This document shows, piece after piece, positions 7,902 to 16,671 of a stretch of 64,000 nt of DNA (position 1 is the first letter of the stretch; every line of letters begins with the position of its first letter). This DNA comes from an uncultured Propionibacteriaceae bacterium. Its GTDB lineage: Bacteria > Actinomycetota > Actinomycetes > Propionibacteriales > Propionibacteriaceae. Location: the NCBI GenBank assembly GCA_937965785.1, contig CALCKT010000067.1:22673-86672 (forward strand), in the 5' to 3' direction. The position numbers and the translations under genes are program-made. The notes under the pieces were generated by a model. The model made no database searches. It had not been told where the DNA came from and saw only the letters and a program-made list of their open reading frames with translations.

Positions 7902-10184
7902 ATGGCTGAGCAGGTGACGCAACAAGGAGCATTGCAACGCCTGACCAGCGGACCGGAGCAACCGCGACTGCGAATGCGGCATCGCTTGGCCCGGCTCGGG
8001 GCGGTCAGGCCCCGTTCCGCCGTGCTCGATCCCTTGTTCAAGATCATCAAGGCCAGCCACCCGAAAGCCGATCTGTCACTGATCGAACGCGCCTACCGCA
8101 CTGCGGAACAGCTGCACCGGGGGCAGAAACGCAAATCCGGGGATCCCTACATCACCCACCCGCTGGCGGTGGCCACCATCCTCGCAGAGCTGGGCATGAC
8201 CGAACCCGTACTGGTCGCCGCTCTGCTGCACGACACCGTCGAGGACACCGACTACACCCTCGATCAGCTGCGTGAGGAGTTCACCGACGAAGTGGCCCGG
8301 ATGGTCGATGGGGTCACGAAACTGGACAAGGTGACCTACGGGGAAACCGCCAAGGCGGAGACCATCCGGAAGATGATCATGGCCACCTCCGAGGAGGTGC
8401 GGGTCCTGGTGATCAAACTCGCGGACCGTCTCCACAACATGCGGACCATCGGTTTCCTCCGCCCCGACAAACAGGTCAGGATCGCCACGGAGACCCTCAA
8501 CATCTTCGCTCCGCTGGCCCATCGGCTGGGCATGAACACCGTGAAGTGGGAACTGGAGGATCTGTCCTTCCAGGCCATCGAACCCAAGGTCTACTCGGAG
8601 ATCGCGGATCTGGTGGCGCAGCAGGCGCCGGGACGGGAACGCTACCTGCGGGACCTGATCGCGCAGTTCAAGCAGCTGATGGCGGACAACAAGATCAAGG
8701 CGACCATCTACGGCCGCCCCAAACACTTCTACTCGATCTACCAGAAGATGATGGTCCGGGGCCGTGACTTCGCCGACATCTACGACCTCATCGGGTTGCG
8801 GGTGCTGGTCGACAACGTGCGGGACTGCTACGGCGTGCTCGGGGTTGCGCACTCCAAGTGGAAGCCGATCCCGGGCCGGTTCAAGGACTACATCGCGAAC
8901 CCCAAGTTCAACATGTACCAGTCCCTGCACACCACCGTGCTCGGGGACCGGGGAGAACCCGTCGAGCTGCAGATCCGCACCCACGAGATGCACCGCCGGG
9001 CCGAGTACGGCGTCGCAGCGCACTGGAAGTACAAGGAGAACCTGCGCGACGGGGTCACCCCCGAGGAAGCCGGGTTGCGTGCCATGCACCAGCTCGGTGT
9101 GATGAGCAAGGAAACCGAGGACCCCACGGAGTTCCTCGACTCGGTGCTGTTCGAGATCAACTCCGACGAGATCTACGTTTTCACCCCCAAGGGTGAGGTG
9201 AACGCCCTCCCGGTCGGGGCGACCCCGGTCGACTTCGCCTTCTCGGTGCACACGGAGGTCGGGTACCACTGCATCGGTGCCCGGGTGAACGGCCGTCTGG
9301 TGGCGTTGTCGACAAAACTCGTCCAGGGCGACAAGGTGGAGATTCTCACCTCGAAATCCCCGAACGCCGGTCCGAGCCGCGACTGGCTCGGGTTCGTCGC
9401 CACCAGCAGGGCCCGCCAGAAGATCAAGCAGTACTTCTCCCGGGAGCGGCGCGACGAGGCGATCGAGGACGGCAAGGAGATGCTGGCCAGGCAGCTTCGG
9501 CGCACCGGGTTGCCGATGCAGCGTCTCCTCACGTTGGAGAACCTCACCGCCGTCGCCAACGAGCTGCGCCACGCGGATGTCTCCAGCCTCTACAAGGCGA
9601 TAGGGGAGGGGCAGGTCGGTGCCCGGTCCGTGGTCACCCATCTGATAGAACTCGTCGGGGGTGAGGACGAGGCCGTCGACACCATCACGGAGGACGAGGG
9701 GGTGCGCAACTCCCGGAGGCGTCCCCGGGCGACCACGGAACCCCGCGTGCTGGTGGACGGCGACTCGACCATGGCCGTGAAACTGGCGCGCTGCTGCCAT
9801 CCCATCCCGGGGGATGAGATCACGGGTTTCGTCACCCGGACCGACGGGGTCTCGGTGCACCGCGGCGACTGCACGAACGTTCCCGCGCTGCAGGAAACCC
9901 CTGAGCGCCTGGTGAAGGTCGCCTGGGACAAAGCGGAGGGCGGGCAGTTCCCAGTCACGATCCAGGTCGAGGGCATCGACCGGGCGGGGCTGCTCGCTGA
10001 CGTCAGCAGGGTGATCTCGGACCTGCACGTCGACATTCTCGAGGCCACGCTGACCTCGGGTCGCAACAAGAAGTTCTCCGGGCGGCTCACCTTCGAGTCC
10101 CCGGACCCCAGGCACCTGAACCACGTCCTGAAGCAGGTGCGCCGGGTTCCCGGGGTCTACGACGCCTTCCGCACGAATTCCTGA
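7902..10184 (+). CDS. relA: Bifunctional (p)ppGpp synthetase/hydrolase
   Basis: This enzyme makes and degrades the alarmone (p)ppGpp in response to starvation. The 760-residue protein has, in order: an HD hydrolase domain (HDTVEDTD, RLHNMRTI), a synthetase domain, a TGS domain (VFTPKGEV), a conserved-cysteine region (LARCCHPIPGD) and a C-terminal ACT domain. The synthetase carries R326-F-K-D329, the RXKD motif of bifunctional Rel enzymes rather than the EXDD of RelA-only types. Since the HD motifs are intact, hydrolysis should also work. It has its own promoter candidate, so it may be expressed apart from apt and the channel gene. Confidence 0.97.
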   Translation: MAEQVTQQGALQRLTSGPEQPRLRMRHRLARLGAVRPRSAVLDPLFKIIKASHPKADLSLIERAYRTAEQLHRGQKRKSGDPYITHPLAVATILAELGMTEPVLVAALLHDTVEDTDYTLDQLREEFTDEVARMVDGVTKLDKVTYGETAKAETIRKMIMATSEEVRVLVIKLADRLHNMRTIGFLRPDKQVRIATETLNIFAPLAHRLGMNTVKWELEDLSFQAIEPKVYSEIADLVAQQAPGRERYLRDLIAQFKQLMADNKIKATIYGRPKHFYSIYQKMMVRGRDFADIYDLIGLRVLVDNVRDCYGVLGVAHSKWKPIPGRFKDYIANPKFNMYQSLHTTVLGDRGEPVELQIRTHEMHRRAEYGVAAHWKYKENLRDGVTPEEAGLRAMHQLGVMSKETEDPTEFLDSVLFEINSDEIYVFTPKGEVNALPVGATPVDFAFSVHTEVGYHCIGARVNGRLVALSTKLVQGDKVEILTSKSPNAGPSRDWLGFVATSRARQKIKQYFSRERRDEAIEDGKEMLARQLRRTGLPMQRLLTLENLTAVANELRHADVSSLYKAIGEGQVGARSVVTHLIELVGGEDEAVDTITEDEGVRNSRRRPRATTEPRVLVDGDSTMAVKLARCCHPIPGDEITGFVTRTDGVSVHRGDCTNVPALQETPERLVKVAWDKAEGGQFPVTIQVEGIDRAGLLADVSRVISDLHVDILEATLTSGRNKKFSGRLTFESPDPRHLNHVLKQVRRVPGVYDAFRTNS

Positions 10185-10193
10185 CCCGGAACA

Positions 10194-10237
10194 CCGGTTC
10201 CGGTGCTTCCCCGTGCCCGGGGAGACACCAGAACCGG
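10194..10237. terminator. Hairpin between converging relA and DUF349 genes
   Basis: A long imperfect inverted repeat folds CCGGTTCCGGTG...CCCC against GGGG...CACCAGAACCGG with a short loop near 10213. It lies between two stop codons of converging genes and could end transcription from both sides. No clear T-run follows on either strand, which is common in high-GC actinobacteria. Confidence 0.6.
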
Positions 10238-10244
10238 CATCCGC

Positions 10245-11492
10245 TCACGCGTCCTGGAAGTCCTGGAGGGTTTGCTTGGCCTGGTCCAGCCAGGAGGCGT
10301 AGGTCTCCAGTGATTTGCGCACGTCCTTGGCCTTGCGGGAATCACCCGCCTCCTCCGCCGCTGCAAGGTCCCCGGTGAGTTTGTCCACCTGCGACTGGAA
10401 CAAGGCGACGGTGTCCTCGGCGCGTTTGCGGGCCTCCGGGTCGGTGCGGCGCCAACGCTCGGCCTCCAACTCGCCGACCTGGTCGGAGAGTTTCCTGACC
10501 CGCGAATCGAGGTCCCGCATGGCCGCCCGGGGCACGTGCCCGATCTCGGAGAACTTGGAGAGGAACTCGCGAAGCGTGTTCTTGGCGTTGTTGACATCCG
10601 TCACGCCGGCGAGGTCTCGTTCCGCCTGCTCGAGGAGCGCGGTCTTCGCCGCGAGGTTCTCGGCCTGCTCACCGTCCACGGCGTGCTGGGCAGCGGAACG
10701 GGCGTTGAAGAACTGGTCCTGCAGGGCGTGGAACCTGGCCCACAGCGACTCGTCATCGGCCCTCCGCGCGGATCCGGCGGCCCTCCAACGGGCCATCAGG
10801 TCACGGAAAGCACCCGCAGTGGGGCCCCAGTCGGTGGATTCGGCCAGCGGGGTGGCCTCTTCGATGATCTGCTCCTTCAGGCGTTTCGCCTCGTCGCGCC
10901 GGGCGTTCAGTTCGGAGAAATGGGCCTTGCGGCGGCGCGTGTACTGGGTGCGGGCCGAACTGAAGCGGTGCCAGAGTTCGTTGTCGGTGGTGCGGTCGAC
11001 GCGGGGAAGGGCCTTCCACTCCTCCAGGAGTTCCCGGAACCGGTCGACACCGTGGCGCCAGTCGTTGCCGCTCGCCAGGGACTCGGCCTCGTCCACCATC
11101 GCCTGCTTGGCGGCTATGGTGTTCGCGTTCTGTTCCGCACGAGCCGCCTTGCGTGCCTCGATCTGCGCCGGGAGCAACTCCTCAAGAGTATCCAGCCGGG
11201 CCGTGAGGGCCGCGAGATCACCGACGGCGTTGGCCTCCGTGACGTTTGTGCGGGCGGTGGCGATGGCCTTGCGCGCCTCCTCGGGGGACATGGTCTGGGT
11301 TTCCACGCGGGAAACGAGCAACGTCACCTCTGCGGCCAGGTTCTCGTAGCGCCGCGTGTAGAACGCCAGGGCTTCCTCGGGGGTGGAGTCGGGGATCTGC
11401 CCGACACTTCTTTCTGTGTCACCGACACGGACGTAGACGGTGCCGTCGGGATCGACGCGACCGAAGTCCGAGGGCGCTTGCTGTTGGCTCAT
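10245..11492 (-). CDS. DUF349 domain-containing protein
   Basis: The 415-residue protein contains several copies of the DUF349 repeat, seen as spaced Trp-centred segments such as FRELLEEWKALPRVDR and FRDLMARWRAAGSARR. It is strongly helical and charged, and likely coiled coil for much of its length. No catalytic motif is visible. The function of DUF349 proteins is not established. The upstream GTG at 11498 adds only two residues; ATG 11492 is preferred because TAGATT lies exactly six bases before it. It lies tail-to-tail with relA. Confidence 0.9.
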   Translation of the reverse strand: MSQQQAPSDFGRVDPDGTVYVRVGDTERSVGQIPDSTPEEALAFYTRRYENLAAEVTLLVSRVETQTMSPEEARKAIATARTNVTEANAVGDLAALTARLDTLEELLPAQIEARKAARAEQNANTIAAKQAMVDEAESLASGNDWRHGVDRFRELLEEWKALPRVDRTTDNELWHRFSSARTQYTRRRKAHFSELNARRDEAKRLKEQIIEEATPLAESTDWGPTAGAFRDLMARWRAAGSARRADDESLWARFHALQDQFFNARSAAQHAVDGEQAENLAAKTALLEQAERDLAGVTDVNNAKNTLREFLSKFSEIGHVPRAAMRDLDSRVRKLSDQVGELEAERWRRTDPEARKRAEDTVALFQSQVDKLTGDLAAAEEAGDSRKAKDVRKSLETYASWLDQAKQTLQDFQDA

Positions 11493-11498
11493 GCACAC

Positions 11499-11504
11499 AA
11501 TCTA
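11499..11504 (-). promoter_or_regulatory. -10 element of a leaderless DUF349 promoter
   Basis: On the minus strand TAGATT is followed by six bases (GTGTGC) and then the ATG at 11492. No Shine-Dalgarno sequence is present, so a leaderless transcript is likely. This spacing supports the chosen start over the GTG two codons earlier. Confidence 0.55.
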
Positions 11505-11581
11505 GCGGGCAAACCCGTCAGGGGACAGATTGGGTGTGAGGTTCCGTGGCGCCTCCCCGTGCGAGCCCGGGATCGCTGCCA

Positions 11582-11587
11582 TACAGT
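11582..11587 (+). promoter_or_regulatory. -10 element of a leaderless promoter for the MBL-fold gene
   Basis: TACAGT is followed by six bases and GTG 11594. The gap lacks a Shine-Dalgarno sequence. This supports GTG 11594 as the start rather than the longer frame that begins at 11546. Confidence 0.5.
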
Positions 11588-11593
11588 GGGCGG

Positions 11594-12271
11594 GTGCGTA
11601 TCGAGACCATCCCAGTTTCCCCATGGACCGCCAACTGTTATCTAATCGCGGCCGACCCGGCCAGCAGCGGGTGCCTCGTCGTCGATCCGGGTGTGACGGG
11701 ATCCGAACCGGTCTCCGCGGCCCTGGACCGGCTCGGCTGGTCCCCGGAGACCATCTTGTGCACGCACGGACACCTCGACCACGTCGGCGACGCCGCCACC
11801 CTGGCGGCCGTGTGGAATGTTCCCGTCCGGTGCGCGAAGGCCGACCAGGGGATGCTCTCCCGGCCCTCCGCGGGGCTGGGACCCGGGCTGGTGCCGCTGA
11901 TCCGGCAGCTGATCGGCGAGGACGAGCTGGCTCTTCCGGAGGATCTCCGGGACCACGAGACCTTCCGGACCTCCTGCGGACTCGAGGTCAGACCCCACGC
12001 CGCCCCCGGGCACACCCCCGGATCCACGCTCCTGGAGGTCGGTGATGCGACCGGGAAGGTGCTGCTGACCGGGGACGTGATCTTCCGGGGCACCATCGGG
12101 CGCACCGACCTGCCCGGAGGGAACCTGGAGCAGATGCGCGCCACCCTGCGGGGAATCATCGAGGCCTTTCCCGACGAGACCGTGCTGCTGCCGGGTCATG
12201 GGGAACCCACCACCGTCGGGGCCGAGAAACTCCACAACCCCTACCTGCAAGCCGATTTCCTGAAGGACTGA
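11594..12271 (+). CDS. Metallo-beta-lactamase-fold hydrolase (glyoxalase II-like)
   Basis: The 225-residue protein has the zinc-binding motif THGHLDHVGD and downstream ligands in APGHTPGST, LLTGDVIF and LLPGHGEPT, the pattern of glyoxalase II-type hydrolases. It probably hydrolyses a thioester such as a thiol conjugate, but the true substrate cannot be told from sequence; these organisms usually use mycothiol rather than glutathione. GTG 11594 is chosen from the leaderless promoter pattern and the family start. It lies three bases before hisS, so the two are likely co-transcribed. Confidence 0.9.
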   Translation: MRIETIPVSPWTANCYLIAADPASSGCLVVDPGVTGSEPVSAALDRLGWSPETILCTHGHLDHVGDAATLAAVWNVPVRCAKADQGMLSRPSAGLGPGLVPLIRQLIGEDELALPEDLRDHETFRTSCGLEVRPHAAPGHTPGSTLLEVGDATGKVLLTGDVIFRGTIGRTDLPGGNLEQMRATLRGIIEAFPDETVLLPGHGEPTTVGAEKLHNPYLQADFLKD

Positions 12272-12274
12272 GTC

Positions 12275-13606
12275 ATGGCACGCCCCAAACCGATCTCTGG
12301 TTTCCCCGAATTCCTTCCCGCCGGGCGTCTGGTGGAGAATCAGGTGCTCGCCGCCATCACCTCCACCTTCGAACTCCACGGCTTCGCTCCCATCGAGACC
12401 CGGGCCGTCGAGCCCCTCGACCAGCTGTCCCGCAAAGGGGAGATCGACAAGGAGATCTACGTCGTCAGGCGCTTGCACGCCCAGGCCGAGGAGACGGACG
12501 AACTCGGCCTCCACTTCGACCTGACGGTGCCCTTCGCCCGCTACGTGCTGGAGAACTCCGGGCACCTGAACTTTCCCTTCCGCCGCTACCAGGTGCAGAA
12601 GGTCTGGCGTGGTGAACGCCCGCAGGAGGGGCGCTACCGGGAGTTCACCCAGGCCGATATCGACATCGTCGGTCGGGACCGGCTCGCGGACCACCACGAT
12701 GCCGAGATCCCCCTGGTTGCCCTGGACGTCTTCGGGAGGTTGCACCGCGACCTGGGCCTGCCTCCGGTGAGCATCCGGGTCAACAACCGGAAACTCTCGG
12801 AGGGGTTCTACCGGGGCCTCGGGATCGAGGACACCGCAGCCGTGCTCCAGCGCGTCGACAAGTACGACAAGGTGGGGCCGGATGTGGTCGTCGAGTTGCT
12901 GACCGAGCAGGTGGGGCTGAGCGAATCCCAGGCCCGCGCCTGTGTCGCCCTGGCGGGGATCAGCGCCGACGACGAGTCCTTCGTCGATCAGGTGCGCTCC
13001 CTGGGTGTCACCCACGAGTTGCTGGACGAGGGCCTGGCGGATCTCGCATCGCTCATCCGGATCGCGCGCGGAACCGAACCGGGCCGGGTGGTGGCGGACC
13101 TCAGGATCGCGCGGGGACTCGACTACTACACGGGTACCGTCTACGAAACCCTGCTGCTGGGTTCGGAGAAGCTCGGTTCCGTGGCCTCGGGTGGCCGCTA
13201 CGACTCCTTGGCCAGCGACGGGAAAACGACCTTCCCCGGGGTTGGATACTCCTTCGGCATCACCCGGATACTCGCCCCGCTCATCGGCAGGGGAGTGTTG
13301 ACCGTGACCCGCAGCGTCCCCTCGGTGGTCCTGGTGGCCGTCGACTCGGAGGAGACCCGGGACCGGGCGATAGCCGTGGCGCGCAGGCTGAGGAAACGCG
13401 GCATCGCCTGCGAGGTGGCCCCGAAGGCGGACAAGTTCGGGCGCCAGATCCGGTTCGCCGAACGCAGGGGAATCCCGTTCGTCTGGTTCGGCGCGGATCT
13501 CGACGACTCGGTCAAGGACATCCGGTCGGGGGAGCAGCTGCCCGCCGACCCGGATGCCTGGCTGCCACCGGTCGAGGACGCCGCTCCGCGGGTGATCCGG
13601 GGCTGA
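12275..13606 (+). CDS. hisS: Histidyl-tRNA synthetase
   Basis: This class II synthetase charges tRNA-His. The 443-residue protein has motif 1 around FELHGFAPIETRAVEPL, the motif 2 region VQKVWRGERPQEGRYREF, the histidine-specific segment IARGLDYYTGTVYE, and a C-terminal anticodon-binding domain (VVLVAVDSEE to the end). It follows the MBL-fold gene with a three-base gap. I see no T-box or other leader. Confidence 0.95.
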   Translation: MARPKPISGFPEFLPAGRLVENQVLAAITSTFELHGFAPIETRAVEPLDQLSRKGEIDKEIYVVRRLHAQAEETDELGLHFDLTVPFARYVLENSGHLNFPFRRYQVQKVWRGERPQEGRYREFTQADIDIVGRDRLADHHDAEIPLVALDVFGRLHRDLGLPPVSIRVNNRKLSEGFYRGLGIEDTAAVLQRVDKYDKVGPDVVVELLTEQVGLSESQARACVALAGISADDESFVDQVRSLGVTHELLDEGLADLASLIRIARGTEPGRVVADLRIARGLDYYTGTVYETLLLGSEKLGSVASGGRYDSLASDGKTTFPGVGYSFGITRILAPLIGRGVLTVTRSVPSVVLVAVDSEETRDRAIAVARRLRKRGIACEVAPKADKFGRQIRFAERRGIPFVWFGADLDDSVKDIRSGEQLPADPDAWLPPVEDAAPRVIRG

Positions 13607-13630
13607 TCACCCGGAAACGGGACCGGAGGA

Positions 13631-13667
13631 CCCGGGAAGGGAACACGACGTGGCGAACCTTCCCGGG
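13631..13667 (+). terminator. Inverted repeat between hisS and aspS
   Basis: CCCGGGAAGG (13631-13640) pairs perfectly with CCTTCCCGGG (13658-13667) across a 17-base loop. It lies 24 bases after hisS. It may end the hisS transcript or slow it. A TAGGAT immediately after (13668-13673) could be the -10 of an aspS promoter with a leader of about 47 bases. Confidence 0.5.
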
Positions 13668-13726
13668 TAGGATTCGTCGCTGGCGGGCTGCACCGTCCAT
13701 GCAGCCGGAACTAGAGAGGAAACTGC

Positions 13727-15514
13727 ATGTTGCGCACACACCACGCGGGTGAGCTGAGGGCCGCGAACGTGGGTCAAGAGGTGGTGCTCGCCGGCTGGGT
13801 GGCGAAGCGGCGTGATCACGGCGGTGTCGCGTTCATCGACCTGAGGGACACCTCCGGCATCGCCCAGGTGGTGGTCAGGGACGAGGTGCTGGACTCCTCC
13901 GGCGCACACGACCTGCGCAACGAGTTCTGCATCAAGGTCACCGGCGTGGTCGAGATCCGCCCCGAGGGCAACGCCAACCCGGACCTGCCGACGGGGGAGA
14001 TCGAGGTCGCGATCTCCGAGCTGGAGGTGCTCAACCCTTCGGCGCCGCTGCCCTTCCAGATTGACGAACGCGTCACCGTCGGTGAGGAAGCACGTCTGAA
14101 ACACCGCTACCTGGACCTGAGGCGGCCAGCACCGGCCGCCGCGCTCCGGCTGCGTTCCAAGGTGAACCAGGCTGCCCGGAAGGTGCTGGGGGAACGCGAC
14201 TTCGTCGAGATCGAGACCCCCACCCTGACCCGTTCCACCCCGGAGGGGGCCCGTGACTTCCTGGTGCCGGCCCGGCTCAATCCCGGCTCCTGGTACGCGC
14301 TGCCGCAGAGCCCGCAGCTGTTCAAGCAGCTCCTGATGGTGGCGGGGATGGAACGCTACTACCAGATCGCCCGCTGCTACCGCGACGAGGACTTCCGCGC
14401 CGACCGGCAACCGGAGTTCACCCAGCTCGACATCGAGATGAGTTTCGTCGACCAGGAGGATGTGATCGAACTGGGGGAGGCCATTGTCAAGGAGATCTGG
14501 GCCATCAAGGGGATCGAACTGCAAACCCCCTTCCCGCGCCTGAGTTTCGCCGACGCCATGAACCGTTACGGCTCGGACAAACCGGATCTGCGTTTCGACC
14601 TGGAGCTGACGGAACTGACCGATGTCTTCTCCGAGACCCGGTTCCGCGTGTTCCAGGCTCCGTACGTGGGCGCGGTGGTCATGCCCGGCGGCGCTTCGCA
14701 ACCGCGACGCCAGTTCGATGCCTGGCAGGAATGGGCGAAGCAGCGCGGCGCGAAGGGCCTGGCCTATGTCACCGTCTCCGAGTCGGGGGAACTGGGCGGG
14801 CCGGTGGCCAAGAACCTCTCCGATGCGGAACTGGCCGCGCTGCCGGAACGCACCGGGGCGAAACCCGGTGACTGCATCTTCTTCGCGGCCGGGGAACGCA
14901 CCGCCTCCCAGAACCTCCTGGGTGCGGCCCGCGACGAGATCGCCCGTCGCTGCGGGTTGATCGAGGAGGGCTCCTGGAGTTTCCTGTGGGTGGTTGACGC
15001 GCCCCTGTTCAAACCCGCTTCCGAGGCCAAGGCGGAGGGTGATGTCGCCGTCGGCGAGGGGGCCTGGACCGCCGTGCACCACGCCTTCACCTCTCCCAGA
15101 CCCGAATGGCTCGACAGCTTCGACGAACATCCGGGTGAGGCCACCGCCTACGCCTACGACCTGGTCTGCAACGGCAACGAGATCGGCGGTGGTTCCATCC
15201 GTATCCACCGCCGCGACGTGCAGGAGCGGGTGTTCAAGGTGATGGGCATCACGCAGGAACAGGCCCAGGAGAAGTTCGGTTTCCTGTTGGACGCGTTCGC
15301 CTTCGGCGCTCCGCCGCACGGCGGTATCGCCTTCGGGTGGGACCGGATCGTCGCCCTGCTCAGCGGCGCGGAGTCGATCCGCGAGGTCATCGCCTTCCCG
15401 AAGTCGGGTGGCGGTTATGATCCGCTGACCGCTGCGCCGGCCCCGATCACCGCCCAGCAGCGCAGGGAGGCCGGGGTCGATGCCAAACCGCGGAAGGAAA
15501 AAGCGGAATCGTGA
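13727..15514 (+). CDS. aspS: Aspartyl-tRNA synthetase
   Basis: This class II synthetase charges tRNA-Asp. The 595-residue protein has the N-terminal OB-fold anticodon-binding domain (AGWVAKRRDHGGVAFIDLRD), the catalytic domain with motif 2 CYRDEDFRADRQPEFTQLD, the bacterial GAD insert, and motif 3 GIAFGWDRI. In organisms without AsnRS such enzymes also make Asp-tRNA-Asn, but the window cannot settle that. The ATG is preceded by GAGAGGAAAC. Confidence 0.96.
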   Translation: MLRTHHAGELRAANVGQEVVLAGWVAKRRDHGGVAFIDLRDTSGIAQVVVRDEVLDSSGAHDLRNEFCIKVTGVVEIRPEGNANPDLPTGEIEVAISELEVLNPSAPLPFQIDERVTVGEEARLKHRYLDLRRPAPAAALRLRSKVNQAARKVLGERDFVEIETPTLTRSTPEGARDFLVPARLNPGSWYALPQSPQLFKQLLMVAGMERYYQIARCYRDEDFRADRQPEFTQLDIEMSFVDQEDVIELGEAIVKEIWAIKGIELQTPFPRLSFADAMNRYGSDKPDLRFDLELTELTDVFSETRFRVFQAPYVGAVVMPGGASQPRRQFDAWQEWAKQRGAKGLAYVTVSESGELGGPVAKNLSDAELAALPERTGAKPGDCIFFAAGERTASQNLLGAARDEIARRCGLIEEGSWSFLWVVDAPLFKPASEAKAEGDVAVGEGAWTAVHHAFTSPRPEWLDSFDEHPGEATAYAYDLVCNGNEIGGGSIRIHRRDVQERVFKVMGITQEQAQEKFGFLLDAFAFGAPPHGGIAFGWDRIVALLSGAESIREVIAFPKSGGGYDPLTAAPAPITAQQRREAGVDAKPRKEKAES

Positions 15515-15804
15515 GGTACGGCCGCTGACGAATCGGGTGTGTCGGCTGATGATGGTTCCGGTGGGCCGGGTGGATTCGCCTCGCCCACCGGGTCGAGTTC
15601 TTGAGACCCCGGCCTTCCACGTCGCTGCTGCATCACTTCCCGAAGGTCACCCGTATCGGCCTGCCGGGTTTTGTTGACTCGGTGCCGGAACTCGCCGAGG
15701 AACTGCCGTCCTCATCCGGGAGGAGCAGGTTCTTCACAGAAATTCCGAGAACAGCAACCCGGGCGGGCCCGGCACCGTTCTTCAGGGAGATTCCCCAGGC
15801 TCAT
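15515..15804. other. Intergenic region between aspS and the EamA gene
   Basis: This gap of about 290 bases holds no gene I can support. A perfect 9-base inverted repeat (CCGGTGGGC at 15558-15566 with GCCCACCGG at 15583-15591) could be the aspS terminator. Short open frames cross the remainder but none has a start, a ribosome site or a recognisable product. The gene on the right comes in on the other strand, so no promoter is expected here. Confidence 0.5.
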
Positions 15805-16671
15805 TCAGCTGCTATCGGGGCTTTTGCCCTCCGCGGAGCTCCGGATGGATCCGACACTCGCGAGGATCACCAGCGCCATGGCGGCCAGTTCCAAGGCTCC
15901 GAGCTGTTCGCCCAGCAGCAGGAAGGCGACGAGCGCGGCGGCCGCCGGTTCAAGGCTCGTCAGGACTCCGAAGGTGGCCCGGGACATGCGTTGCAGGGCC
16001 CGCATCTCCAAGGGGAACGGGACGGCGGAACTGAGCAGACCAAGGACCACGCCCATGCCCCAGACACCCGGGTCCAGAGCCCAGGAGTACTCGCCCGAGG
16101 CGGCCGTGGCCAGGGTCACGGGAAGCAGCAGGATGGCCCCGATCCAGAATCCCACGGTCAACCCGGAGAAACCCTCCCAACGGGCACCCAGGGTGGGGGT
16201 GAGCAGGATGTAGGCGCCCCAGCAGGCCCCTGCCAGCAGAGCCAGAGCCACGCCCACGGGTTCCAGCGGGGCCGGGCTGATCCCGAGGAGAACCACCCCC
16301 AGGGCGGCGAGAGCCACCCAGATCAGGTCACGTCTGCGTTTGGAACCGAACGCGGCGACGGTCAACGGACCCAGGAACTCGAAGGTCACCGCCATTCCGA
16401 CGGGAATGCGCTGGATCGACAGGTAGAAGATCGTACTCATGCCCGTGAGCGCAACCCCGTATCCCGCGGCCGAGAGCCACTGCTCCCGGCTGCGGCCGCG
16501 CAGGGTGGGGCGGAACACGATGCCCAGGATCACGGCGGCGAACAGGATGCGCAACCAGGCCGCCACCTGCGGTGGGGTCACGGCGAACAGTCCCTTGGCC
16601 AGGGAGGAACCGATCTGCACCGAGGTGGTTGCCATCAACACCAGCAGGACCGGGGGGAATCCTCGCCTCAC
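15805..16671 (-). CDS. EamA/DMT-family exporter (RhtA-like)
   Basis: The 288-residue product is almost wholly hydrophobic, with about ten membrane helices in two EamA repeats, the usual drug/metabolite transporter layout. Segments such as FEFLGPLTVAAF and the second-half SLEPAAAALVAFLLLGE match the RhtA/EamA group that exports amino acids such as threonine and homoserine. Substrate is inferred only. The start is GTG 16671, which overlaps the stop of the upstream MFS gene in a GTGA; the longer frame upstream is antisense shadow. The pair probably forms an operon. Confidence 0.88.
   Translation of the reverse strand: MRRGFPPVLLVLMATTSVQIGSSLAKGLFAVTPPQVAAWLRILFAAVILGIVFRPTLRGRSREQWLSAAGYGVALTGMSTIFYLSIQRIPVGMAVTFEFLGPLTVAAFGSKRRRDLIWVALAALGVVLLGISPAPLEPVGVALALLAGACWGAYILLTPTLGARWEGFSGLTVGFWIGAILLLPVTLATAASGEYSWALDPGVWGMGVVLGLLSSAVPFPLEMRALQRMSRATFGVLTSLEPAAAALVAFLLLGEQLGALELAAMALVILASVGSIRSSAEGKSPDSS

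Noticed and set aside
8076..10124. A 682-residue minus-strand open frame over relA
   Set aside because: Antisense shadow of a clear (p)ppGpp synthetase/hydrolase with intact motifs.
13607..13726. T-box leader for aspS or hisS
   Set aside because: No T-box sequence or specifier stem is visible; the gap holds only a simple inverted repeat.
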